NCBI GenBank assembly: GCA_950106755.1
Contig: OX467089.1
Coordinates: 25,525,345-25,589,344 of the forward strand
Reading direction: 5' to 3'
DNA: 64,000 bases
From: Climacium dendroides
Taxonomy: Eukaryota; Streptophyta; Bryopsida; Hypnales; Climaciaceae
Shown: positions 23,451 to 33,218 of the stretch, piece by piece
How positions within the stretch are numbered: position 1 is the stretch's first letter
How the letters are laid out: each line of letters opens with the position of its first letter
The notes under the pieces: model-generated
The model's input: the letters and a program-made list of their open reading frames with translations, nothing else
The model's database searches: none
Told to the model about the DNA's origin: nothing
Position numbers and translations under genes: made by a program

Positions 23451-24150
23451 AAAATGGAAGTTATGGAATGTTTTTAATGACAACATAGTCAAAGAACTTT
23501 AGGGGTTAATGATTCAATTTTTTCTTCTATCATGTATCTTTTTACGCTTAACATTTTATTAAAGAATTTAAAGAATATTTTTTCACATGCTTCTTCTGAA
23601 TTTTGGAATTAGTTGGAGAGATTAAAGTTATAATGCAAAGTTTGTAAATGAACTAGTGGACAGAGATTAGTTTATTGGCAATACAAATTTTTTTGGCAAC
23701 TCCTGAGTGGTTTGCAGTAACTAAATTAATGTTTGTAAGATATGCAAAGAATTCAAATCCCCATTGCTGTTCTGGTTTTTGAGTTCTGCAATTAGAAACA
23801 AATATTTTTTTTGAAAAAGCAAAAATTAGAAATTAGTTTTTCATTTGAATGTATATAAATGGAAAATTTTAAATAATTCCATTTTAATCAATGAGATGGA
23901 AGTTATCCATAGTTTGTAGGCAATTATGGATTCAATGCTTTATATTATACTTTGAAGTTGTTTATTTAATTTCATTTTGAATATTTAAAGAAAAATATCA
24001 CCAGATGTAGTTTTTTTATTATAATGTTGGAACCATAGGTATAGTTACTTTTAATTTTAAAATTGAATTTTTAACAATTCAATATATTGAATCATTCTCA
24101 ATTACAATTTTTTTCACTTGCGTTGAACAATTTCAAATGATTGAAATTTT
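23451..24150 (-). repeat. Second inverted copy of dispersed repeat family A
   Basis: Blocks ATTTTAATCAATGAGATGG, GAAGTTGTTTATTTAATTTC and ATGTTGGAACCATAGGTA align in order with the family A copies at 22.6, 31.4 and 38.6 kb (reverse orientation to the last two). The CTTTAGGGGTTAA motif at 23497-23509 lies on its left. Confidence 0.6.
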
Positions 24151-26123
24151 ACAAGCATGTAGACAACTTGTCTTGAAGAATGAATCTAATGAAGCACCAT
24201 TAGGATCTATGAGTTTTAGTAGAAATGTGAGTTTGAGAAGTACGCTCACTTGTTTTTGGTATTGCCTCTGATAATGTTTTTTCACCCTTTAGGGCCTAAG
24301 GAGCCCCAAGCAATCTCTTGAATTTCTTTGTAATCAAATTTTCATATTAAAATTTTATAATTTAGTTTAATTTATTATTTTTTCACAAACAACCATTCAT
24401 GTCTTCTATCAGATCTGAAATTTTTATATTTTTTGGGAAAAAAAATGAAATTCACAAGAGTTTCTAGAGTTTCAATCTTTGAAAAATCATAGTAATTACA
24501 AAAATGTTCACTTTACCATGAAAATTTAACAGAAAATAGAAGAAATTATATTGATTACTATGGTGAAGTTGGCATGCTCTCTTTAGTTCTACACAAATAA
24601 ATTTGATAGAAAAACATGTTCCACAATGCATTTTGAACTCTAGAAATCCCAACTTCAAATTGCCATAGTCAAATTATTATTGCTCCAAATTTGATAGCCA
24701 ATGGCTCATTGAAAGCGAAATTTTTGTGCCCTCACATCTTGTTCACACCTCATAGGCAATTGAGGCTAGGAAAGTGTTCTCATTTCCAAAATTTAGTTTA
24801 AAATGACCAAATTTTGGCATGCTACTAGGCCCTAAAGGGTTAATGAAAATGCTAAATTCTTACAATCAACATGGAGGATTTTAAAACAAAATTGTCTCCA
24901 TTCCTTGAAACTAGCTTGCTACAAGATTGTATAGTTGCATGTGTCCAAAAATGTATTTTTCTTCATATTTAGTACTTATATTAGAAATGACAAATTTGGA
25001 TTGTTTTTGGTGAAAAAATAACCAAGACACTTCATAAGTTCAAAACATGTGAAGTCCTATAAACTAGCTTGCCACAATCTTAACCCTTAAAGGACATTGC
25101 AAGCCCAACAGGCATATCAAAAGTCAAATCTTGAATTTTTCACATAGTTATTGATTTTAAATGTTTTCAAACTTATCTAAGAAAATGAAGTTCAGAAAAT
25201 CTACTTTTTGTTCCATTTAAAAAATTCATTAATTTTAAAATCATAAATTTTGTGGCACTTTGAATATAACATCTTCAAAGCTCAAAATGCATAGCTTTTG
25301 AAGTTTTTCTATCAAATTTATCTTGGTGTGATCTCTAGGAGCATATCAATTACATCATGATGTTTGTCACTAGTATTTACATTTTTCTTGAAATTTTAAT
25401 ACTATTTTAAGCATTTTGTAATTACGATGATTTTTTCATAGAAGCTTCTTTAATCAATTGTAGTAATTCAATTTTGTGTTTTTAATTATGAAAAAATTAA
25501 ACAAAATTTTAGACATCTGTTGTTTCACTTTCAAGCTATCAATATTTCAAAATATTTGTTTTAATGTAGCAATCTAACAAAGTTTGACCAAGGTAGGCAC
25601 CAAAATGTCCTTTAAGAGTTAAAGAACAAATATTCTCCAATTCAATCACACTTATTGTGCATTCTATACAATTTAGTGAATTATTTTATAAATTTTCTCA
25701 TATTGTATTTTTGAACATTATAAAGAGAAAATTTCTTCATCCAAAAATTTTCCTTCTAGTATATTTTGTCCATTTCTTGCTACAAACTGTTGATGTCAAT
25801 TATTCCTTAAAAAATCATGTTGGATTTCATAGCAAATCAAGAATGAAGCCAATTTAGTATCATTTGCTTTCAACCTACATGTAAATGTTGAAAAATTCAC
25901 TATTTAATAGCTTTCAATGAAGGTTTGCTTTTCGATCTCAATGAATTCAACAATATGACCTTTTTGTGAGTACGCACTTGATGGCAATGGAAATTACATA
26001 TAGTATATGCATTTAATCACAAATTACAAAAAAATTCCATTGTGATGATGGAAAAAGCATGTGTTGAGCACACATGCACCTCTACTACTATTTAGTTTAT
26101 AACATATTGGCTCCCTTTAAAGC
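24151..26123. other. AT-rich repeat-derived DNA
   Basis: No gene seen. Several TTAACCCxTAAAGGxC motifs lie here in both orientations (24,284-24,300; 24,828-24,843; 25,080-25,095; 25,608-25,623), suggesting several truncated or nested elements. The right end abuts the transposase gene. A small palindrome, CATGTGTTGAGCACACATG, lies at about 26,058-26,076. Confidence 0.5.
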
Positions 26124-27395
26124 TCACAAGTGTTCAATCAAGTCACCTCTCAAATCATAATGACTATCTGCATCTTGTACTTCAACAGTGCCACTAACCA
26201 AATCCTCAAATGACAAGTCCCTATCAAAAGACAAATTATTGTCAAGTAACTCTGTAACTATGTCTTTTAGTCCAGGTTCATCTTGTTCATCTTCCACAAT
26301 CATATTGTGGAGAATGCAACAAGTGAACATAATGTCACTTATAACATCCATACTCCACTGACGACATGGATTGCGTATGATAGCAAACCGAGCTTGCAAT
26401 ACTCTAAAGCATCGCTCCACATCTTTACGAACTGCCTCTTGTCTCTGTGAAAAATAGCCCCGCTTCTCATTATGGGCCATGTGAATTGTTTGCACAAAAC
26501 ACGACCAAGGAGGGTAAATGCCATCAGCTAATAAATAGTATCTGTTGTACTCAGTACCATTAACCACAAAGGTCATGTCTCTAGCTGCACTTGTCAACAT
26601 ATTGTGAACAAGTGGTGAACAGTCCAACACATTTAGGTCATTGTTAGACCCAGGCAAGCCAAAAAAAACATGCCAAATGTGTAAGTCCTCACTAGCTACA
26701 GCCTCAAGTATTATAGACTTTTTGCCAGACCGATCCCCAAAGTCCCCCTGCCAAGCAACATGACAGTTCTTCCACTCATAGTGCATGCAATCTAATGATG
26801 CAAACATGCCAGGAAAACCACGAGCCTCATTGATAGCAAGTTGCTTTTGAAAGTCTTGCAAGGTTGGTTGTCGTAAATGATAATCTTCAAACTCCGCCCT
26901 CATTGCAACACAAAAACGCTTCAATGACTCCATTGCTGTACTTTCACTGGTTCGGCAATATTCATTAGTTGCATCTGCACATAATCCAAAACACAACATG
27001 CGAAGTGCTGCAGTGATTTTCTGGTGAGGAGACAACCTTTGTAAGCCAGTTGCATCCACTTTTTGTACAAAGTAACTGTCGTAAGCACAAACCCTATCCA
27101 TGATATGTAGAAACAAGGAACGGCGCATACGATACCTCCTGTGAAATAAATGAGGTCCATAGACAGGGGTATCAGAAAAGTAATCTCTCATCATCCTTTG
27201 GTGCATCTCTTGTCTATCTCTAATAATATTTAGAGCTCTACCAGGCCGTGAGCCACCAACACGTGCAGGCATGTTTACACCATCCCCATTGGCCCTTTGC
27301 ATTTGTAGGACCCACTGCAAATTCAATTCATCGTCCTCATCATCTTCTCTCATAGCCTGTCGAGTAGCCAATAGCCTAGCCCTCCAAGGATGCAT
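26124..27395 (-). CDS. PIF/Harbinger DDE transposase (nuclease), uninterrupted
   Basis: A single open frame of 423 aa. It matches the plant Harbinger transposase family: LSPHQKITAALRMLCFG in the N-terminal helical part, then SLDCMHYEWKNC (first Asp, residue 202), IILEAVASEDLHIWH, FFGLPGSNNDLNVLD, YLLADGIYPPW (second Asp, 291), FVQTIHMAHNEKRGYF, RKDVERCFRVLQARFAI (Glu 327) and CCILHNMIVEDE. All three putative catalytic acids are present and the length fits the family, so the protein may be functional. It would cut and insert at TWA sites together with a SANT/MYB-like partner; a damaged partner of this type lies 8 kb away. Terminal inverted repeats for this copy were not identified. Strand and frame are unambiguous. 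Confidence 0.93.
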   Translation of the reverse strand: MHPWRARLLATRQAMREDDEDDELNLQWVLQMQRANGDGVNMPARVGGSRPGRALNIIRDRQEMHQRMMRDYFSDTPVYGPHLFHRRYRMRRSLFLHIMDRVCAYDSYFVQKVDATGLQRLSPHQKITAALRMLCFGLCADATNEYCRTSESTAMESLKRFCVAMRAEFEDYHLRQPTLQDFQKQLAINEARGFPGMFASLDCMHYEWKNCHVAWQGDFGDRSGKKSIILEAVASEDLHIWHVFFGLPGSNNDLNVLDCSPLVHNMLTSAARDMTFVVNGTEYNRYYLLADGIYPPWSCFVQTIHMAHNEKRGYFSQRQEAVRKDVERCFRVLQARFAIIRNPCRQWSMDVISDIMFTCCILHNMIVEDEQDEPGLKDIVTELLDNNLSFDRDLSFEDLVSGTVEVQDADSHYDLRGDLIEHL

Positions 27396-28320
27396 TCTCT
27401 GAAATTATTATCACACAAAGTACACTACAAGAACTAGATCAACCAAGCAGCTTTGAAGACCTCACAACAACTCCAAGTGACCTTCTAAAAAATAGAGTTT
27501 CTTTTTCACATCAAGCTGCCAAAATTCCTCCAAACTCCCCTGCCAAAACACCTCCAAACTCCCGGCTTTACAAGTCTAGCAACTCGGAAGAAAACCAGAG
27601 ACGAAGGAACTCAGACATACAAACCTACTCGGAAGAAAAGCAGAGACAAAAGAACTCTAAAACCTGTCGAAATAAACTCTGAATCATCTTCTCCTCGGAA
27701 TTTCTTCAAGCTACCACTGAACTCCTGGCCATGGCTTGCGGCAAACACCACAGGCAAGAACATGAAGGCTCATCTCCCCGCAATTCCTCAAATACTTTAT
27801 TTTTAAACCATTCTCAAATTTCCAAAACCTGACAACTTTCACTTAAAGTCTGGCAAGTTGCGGCTAACTCGTGAGATTGACTTTGACTTATTAATTCGTG
27901 AGATTGACTTTGGCCGCATGGGCCGTGAATGAGTGGGGATCTGCCCCGGCCAAATAGAACCCGGGAGGAGCCGGGCCCGGGCCACCCTGAAACTGGACCC
28001 GCATGGGCCGTGAATGGGTGGCTACCTGCAGGTGAGGTCCCGTTTCCAACAAACTTGTGATCTATGCAGGTCAAGCCTCCCTGGCCGGTCATGCACTGCA
28101 AATGCTTTTACCGCAGTCTCGTGTATTGATGACCTGAACTTATCTCGGATTGAGGCCCTGACCCAGTTCGAAATTAGATCTAGCCGCCAAAGTACATTAA
28201 AGCTTTGGGCGGCGGCGTGCATGATCTCCCGAGGCCTCGGAGGTCACTTACTTCGTTTTCGCCTTCAATGCCGCCTCCTCCCTACGGTTCGCTGCCACAT
28301 ATCGATTTCCAAATCTGAGT
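27396..28320. other. Upstream of transposase; GC-rich patch and possible leader exon
   Basis: Positions 27,480-27,700 contain short direct repeats (CTCGGAAGAAAACCAGAGAC against CTCGGAAGAAAAGCAGAGAC; CCAAACTCCC twice). A GC-rich patch at 27,900-28,030 contains GCATGGGCCGTGAATG twice and may be the end of the Harbinger element. From about 28,200 the composition becomes genic, and AGTAG followed by GTAAGC at 28,322 is a plausible donor for a leader exon of the kelch-like gene downstream. No protein was recognised. Confidence 0.35.
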
Positions 28321-28535
28321 AGGTAAGCATTCCATCCCACTCCCACAAAGCCCGTAAGCTTAATCCTTTGCAGTGTTTCGCATTTGCTGTTTGAAACAAT
28401 TTTCTTGTGTGGCATTGTGCATTACGCTCGTTGCATGCATGAGCTGGTGGAATGAGAAATTGAGTGAGCGGCTTTCGTTTTCTTACCTCGTGTATTTTGA
28501 TGTGCGTGCTTAGGCTTGTATCTCGCATTGATCCA

Positions 28536-28604
28536 TCACTGTGCTCAATCCAATTGAATCACTGTGCTCAATCCAATTGAATCACTGTGCTCAATCCAAT
28601 TGAA
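28536..28604. repeat. 23-bp tandem repeat, 3 perfect copies
   Basis: Three identical units of TCACTGTGCTCAATCCAATT plus GAA lie head to tail at 28536-28558, 28559-28581 and 28582-28604, inside the presumed leader intron or 5' flank of the kelch-like gene. Confidence 0.95.
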
Positions 28605-29303
28605 CGTTTGTGCACTATTACTATTGTGCTCATGGCCATTTGTGAGTAGATATGTTATGTATGTAGAGTAGTCGGTTAATTGTTGTGAAGCTCATTAGTT
28701 GCTCATTTCTGTTTTAAGGTTGTCACGCTCAAAATCTCTCGCTGCAAAATTCACGCTAGAACGTTTCATTTTATGGGGTATTCATGTTATTTGAGGTTGT
28801 GAAGCTTGATTCCTGGACAGCGCTGGATGTTTGGGAAATCAGCTACCTGACTGAGGTGCTTCGGCTGCATTGCGTTTCGGGCAATGCTAGTGATGTGTGT
28901 GTTTTTAGTTAGCCTACTGTGCCCTCGTAACGGTTCGATTCCGTATTTGAATGGCATTTGTGGAGGAAAGGGGTCAGAATTAGCTTTGTTTCGCAGGTTG
29001 TGTACACATATGATTGGAAAGTGTGAACATGTCATGTGAAGTTCTGAACATATGTGCGAGGAGTACATCGTTTCCCGAGGTGTTGTCATTATGAGGGTCA
29101 GGGTTGTGTATACTAGAGTAATAACTTCTGCGTGTTGGTGTGTTTGTGTTGGCATGAAGTGTGAGACCGGCGTGGATTACGAAGATCGGGTCGATCTTGC
29201 CAGGGCGAATTGCGTGAAAGACTGGAGGTTCGCATTTTGTGGAACTTCCGAACGTCCTCCCTGACTTACTGTGAACTTTGCGCTCTAGTTGCTTTCAAGC
29301 GAA
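28605..29303 (+). other. 5' flank/possible leader intron of the kelch-like gene
   Basis: No gene recognised. The end of the stretch (GCGCTCTAG, then TTGCTTTCAAG before the ATG at 29304) offers acceptor-like AG sites that could pair with the GTAAGC at 28,322. This would make an intron of about 1 kb in the 5' leader; this is inference. Confidence 0.3.
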
Positions 29304-29396
29304 ATGGGGAAGAGACGTGGTGAAGACTGTGAGGATGCGTCCCCTGGACGTCCTCGGAAAGATGCAAGAGCCACAAATGAGGACACTCCGGATTAA
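29304..29396 (+). other. Short upstream frame: original N-terminus or uORF
   Basis: An ATG in good context (GCGAAATGG) opens a 30-codon basic, hydrophilic frame (begins MGKRRGEDCEDASPGRPRK) that ends with TAA at 29394-29396. It is in the same frame as the kelch-like protein immediately downstream. It is either the true N-terminus now cut off by a nonsense mutation, or an upstream open frame. Confidence 0.5.
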
Positions 29397-29456
29397 GAGT
29401 TGCAGAGATTGGAGCCGAAGCCCTATTTTGTGACCATTGCTTTGGGTTCTAAAGAT

Positions 29457-30458
29457 ATGGATTCCAAGCATCTGAATGGCATTCTCTCGTACGATGTTTC
29501 CACTGGAAAATCCAGTTGGAGGCGCCAGCCCTTTACTATCGAAAGCTTTTATGAAAGCGGAGGGGGCCATCCAGCATTTCACGTGGAAGGGCTGATCTAC
29601 TGCCACCACCCTGACAACTTGGATCAACAGGCTGTGTTCAGTATTCATACCAAAACGTGGCACTTGGTACCTCCACCTCCGGAAATCAGCGAATACCATT
29701 TTGCCCTTGGTATGACGGTTGACACGTCAGAAAAGCCCTACTCCTTCAAACTCTTCCAGGGCAACCTTGACAAGAAGACTCAAGTGTATGATTCCAAAAG
29801 TGGATCTTGGAGCACCAGGTCATCCTTGTTGGGTCCATTGGCTGAGCAGTCATTAAAGAGGTTTCCTATTTTTGCAAGTTGTACGTCGAACAATGGTTAC
29901 CTTTACCTCTCACGAGGGCCTGGAATGATCTTGGTGTATTCTATTGAGGGAGACAATTGGTCTATACTGCGAGGGCCACCCACGGGTGACGAGGAGGAGG
30001 AGACAGGTGAACACACCTTGGGGACATTTGAAGGCCGAATTTTCACTACCAGGGAGGTGCTAATTGGCAAGAGGTGGAAACTTGTTGTTTGGGAGCTAGT
30101 CGACCAAACAAAGAGTGAGTGGGTGGAGTATGCACGCATTACGGGTTTACCGTATAAATGGCTTTCAGATCATGTTTTTTTCGGTCATTCTACCGCTGAG
30201 AACTTGGGATTCGTCACATGCTACTGCGATCAGTACTTGTTTCTGTATAACTGGTCATTTTTATATGCCCAAGCAGACGGATATGTGCTATTTGATTTAG
30301 CAACGAAGGAGTTTATAAAGGTAAAGTTGCCGAAGTTTACAATAAGAACTGAAGAGATGGAAGAAGGGGAAGAGGGATATGGATATGGAGAGGACGAGGA
30401 AGGCGAAGAGGAAGAGGAAGAGGAAATCGAAGATGACGAGGAAGAAGGTGAAGAGTGA
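29457..30458 (+). CDS. Kelch-like/F-box-associated protein without F-box, intronless
   Basis: From the first ATG after the upstream TAA this gives 333 aa (MDSKHLNGILSYDV...); open frame extends 19 codons further 5' to the TAA. Repeated beta-strand segments fit kelch-type or F-box-associated blades: ILSYDVSTGKSSWRR, VFSIHTKTWHLVPPPP, TQVYDSKSGSWSTRS, YLYLSRGPGMILVYSIEGDNW, WKLVVWELVD and GYVLFDLATKEF. The C-terminus is a low-complexity Glu/Asp/Gly tail. No F-box is seen in any frame near the 5' end, so a substrate-adaptor role in an SCF ligase is not supported as it stands. Such genes form large, fast-changing families in plants, and single-exon copies can be retrocopies. It could be a young pseudogene or a protein using the internal start. 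Confidence 0.6.
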   Translation: MDSKHLNGILSYDVSTGKSSWRRQPFTIESFYESGGGHPAFHVEGLIYCHHPDNLDQQAVFSIHTKTWHLVPPPPEISEYHFALGMTVDTSEKPYSFKLFQGNLDKKTQVYDSKSGSWSTRSSLLGPLAEQSLKRFPIFASCTSNNGYLYLSRGPGMILVYSIEGDNWSILRGPPTGDEEEETGEHTLGTFEGRIFTTREVLIGKRWKLVVWELVDQTKSEWVEYARITGLPYKWLSDHVFFGHSTAENLGFVTCYCDQYLFLYNWSFLYAQADGYVLFDLATKEFIKVKLPKFTIRTEEMEEGEEGYGYGEDEEGEEEEEEEIEDDEEEGEE

Positions 30459-31420
30459 TTGCCGTGAAGACTGGGTACTTGCTCTTGCTTCCTCCTTGTC
30501 AGAGTTCTCGATCTCTCCAAAAGAGGGAAGCCCTCTGTGTTTTAGGACATTCGATCATCCGATACAGTTCCAAAATGAATACTCAACTCTCTCGAACTTT
30601 GATCGGGTATTTAACGTCGGGGATACTGTTTTGTGCCACTGTAAGCATTTTTGAAATATGCAGTGATGATGTTTTGGAGAGTTGTTACCTGTGTAGATAT
30701 ATGTACAGTACAGTATGTGCTTTAGATACAAGAATCGAATCTGTTTGAGATCCAATTTTTATCACTCTGAATGAATTTCTGATGCGATTTTTGAAGTGTG
30801 AGTTTGTAGATCTCGACGACGGTATTTAACCCATTTCTATTCAAGATCAGAAGCCAGACATTTAGCCAAGTGTTTGGTAAAATGCTGATTTTCTAATGCT
30901 CTGATGCCTAAACGCCTCTTGCGGAGGCGGTTTTGCCCCCGAGTTTAATTCCTGGGGAAAACGCAGGAACCTTTTATTTGCTACGTAAATTTCTTTTTTT
31001 TCAAATTTTGAGTTCATATTTGCAATGAAGAGGCCCCAAATTATCTTGGAGATGTGTTAATCCTTAATCATCGAGGTGGATGTTTGCTATCCAATCGATG
31101 ATAGAGAATCTTTTAGTGAAAGATAGAAGTGCAACAATTCGTTTGTGGAGTTTTGTGTGAAAAGGGAAGATCTTCTATAGTACTTTGACTTTCAATGGAT
31201 ATTTTTAGAATTTTTAGACCAATGATTCTTATGGTATCAAAATGGATGATTAACAAAAATCCTTTTTTTGTCCTTGCAAAAAGTTGGGCAGCTGCACTTC
31301 ACAAGATCATTATGAAAAAATGTTCAAAATGGTGGTTACTCTTTGGATTCATTCTTCAAGGCAAGTTGGCTACATGCTTGAAATTTTTTAGATTATTTGG
31401 AGTTGTACAACATATAGGAA
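30459..31420. other. 3' flank of the kelch-like gene and AT-rich DNA
   Basis: The first 400 bp are probably 3' untranslated sequence. Small frames here have no recognisable domains. After about 30,900 the sequence becomes repeat-like. Confidence 0.4.
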
Positions 31421-32160
31421 AAAAATAGTAAATAGAAAGAAGTAGAAAATGATTCAAAATACAAAATTGTTAACAATTTATTTATAGAATTGAAAAATGT
31501 CAATCCCAATGGTTGTAATGTTTTAATACACAATCTACATCCAATTATTTTATTTTATTTCAAAAATATTGAAAATTGAGTTAAATAAAGGACTCTGAAG
31601 TTTATTTTAAAGTAGATATTCCATAACTACCTTCAAACTACCCACAACTAAAACTCCTCATAACTTTCATCTCATTAATCAAAATGAAATGATTTAAAGA
31701 TATCCATATATAAATAAATCTAGAAAATCAATTTCAAATTTTTACTTTTTTTAAAAGTGATTTTTAAAGAAGTTTTTTTCTGCTTGAACTACCCATTGAA
31801 CAAAGAAAACTACATATCATACAATAATTTTTTAACCATGTAATCAAAAGTTATCAAAAATATTGGGCCTTAAAGCTACTCCTTACACATGTTGTGTGAA
31901 AATTTCAATGAAAAAAAATGAAAAACTCCATTCATAGTGAGCTCGCCAAACTAGTCAAAATCTCTATGTTGCCATTAAAGCTACTCCTTGGGCACATGTT
32001 GTGTGAAAATTTCAATGAAAAAAAATGAAAACTCCATTCATAGTGAGGTGGCCAAACTAGCCAAAATCACTATGTTGCCAAAAAATGCAGTGAGGTGGCC
32101 AAACTAGCCAAAATCGCTATGTTGCCAAAAAATGTTGTTTGGTCCTTTAGGGGTTAACAA
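31420..32160 (+). repeat. Dispersed repeat family A, copy at 31.4 kb
   Basis: Shares long collinear text with 38,570-39,110, for example AGAATTGAAAAATG, CAATGGTTGTAATGTT, AAAACTCCTCATAA and TCTAGAAAATCAATTTCAAA. It also matches the reverse complement of 22.6-23.1 kb. It ends TTTGGTCCTTTAGGGGTTAA at 32,157. Positions 31,870-32,075 contain a ~110 bp internal direct duplication (CATGTTGTGTGAAAATTTC ... AACTAGCCAAAATC), and the AAACTAGCCAAAATC piece occurs a third time. Confidence 0.8.
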
Positions 32161-32376
32161 GAAGCTACATATAAAAGGAAGTAGGGTTAGTGCAAAGTCA
32201 CTATGTTGCCAAAAAACACCATTTGGTCCTTTAGAGATTAACAAAAAGCTACATGTGAGCCGCTACATGTGAAAGTAGGGTCGAGAATTTACAGTAAGGG
32301 ATGCTCACATGTGAAGGAAAGTAGGGTCGAGAATTTACATGTGAAGGAAAGTAGGGTCGAGAATTTACGGTAAGGG
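32161..32376. repeat. Local duplications around AAAGTAGGGTCGAGAATTTAC
   Basis: The motif GTAGGGTCGAGAATTTAC occurs three times (about 32,275; 32,321; 32,352), preceded in each case by ACATGTGAA and twice followed by a GTAAGGG tail. A second TTTGGTCCTTTAGAGATTAA end lies at about 32,223-32,241. Confidence 0.85.
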
Positions 32377-33218
32377 AGAAATTGAAAGGGGCAGAAAACT
32401 ACCAAATTGAATCCAATCGCCCAAGAGAGGGAATATTAAGGGGTCACACCTCCCCTCTCTCAATCTTCAGAGAAAGGAGATATAGCACACTCTCCTTAAA
32501 TGAAGAAAGGGACCAACAAAAACGAGCTTTTCTTGTATTCAAGAAGTTGAAGAAGAGGCTTGAAGAAGTTTCCCCATTCTCAAAAGAGGTATCACTCCTT
32601 CTCCATGGAGCAGACTTCCTACTGCCTCATATTAACTCTGGAAATTAACATTCTTCAAAGAAGTTTTAATCACAGAGCAGACGTGACATCCCTAATGCAT
32701 CACGTTACCACGTCTGCGATTAAGAAAGAAATTTTTCAGACATTGACTATCAAAAAAAGGCCTGTGCCAACGACCAGTTAAGGCAGTCGTCCAAACAAAC
32801 GACGTAAGAACGATTAGACGACGAGTCCAAACCATCAACTTGGACTCGATCCATACACGAAATGCATCACGTAACACTAACAATGGGAAGCAAAATCAAC
32901 CAAGCTGTCAGTTTCAGCGAGTACGGTAACCCCCGAATTCAATATGATGCATCAATCAATCAGTCCAAATCGTCAGTTCCGGCCGAATTCTTCTTCAGCC
33001 TTATTCGCATCATACCCAAAAGAATAGTCCTACCTCTACAAAATTGATAGTCAAACACTGACCCAGAGTTCCAACGGTGAACACAATACAACACGGAGAA
33101 CCAACAGGGTTCCTCCCGCACACTCACCAAATCTTACTACCACCTAAAGTAGAACACCCGCAAGCTAAAAGCACAACTAATAATCTATTCGAGGTCGACG
33201 GTCCACACATGCAGACAT
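32377..33218 (-). other. 3' flank and probable 3' UTR of the SHMT gene
   Basis: No second gene seen. The interval is richer in GC than the repeats to its left. A quasi-palindrome (GCAGACGTGA ... CCACGTCTGC) spans about 32,679-32,719. Poly(A) position is unknown. Confidence 0.35.
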
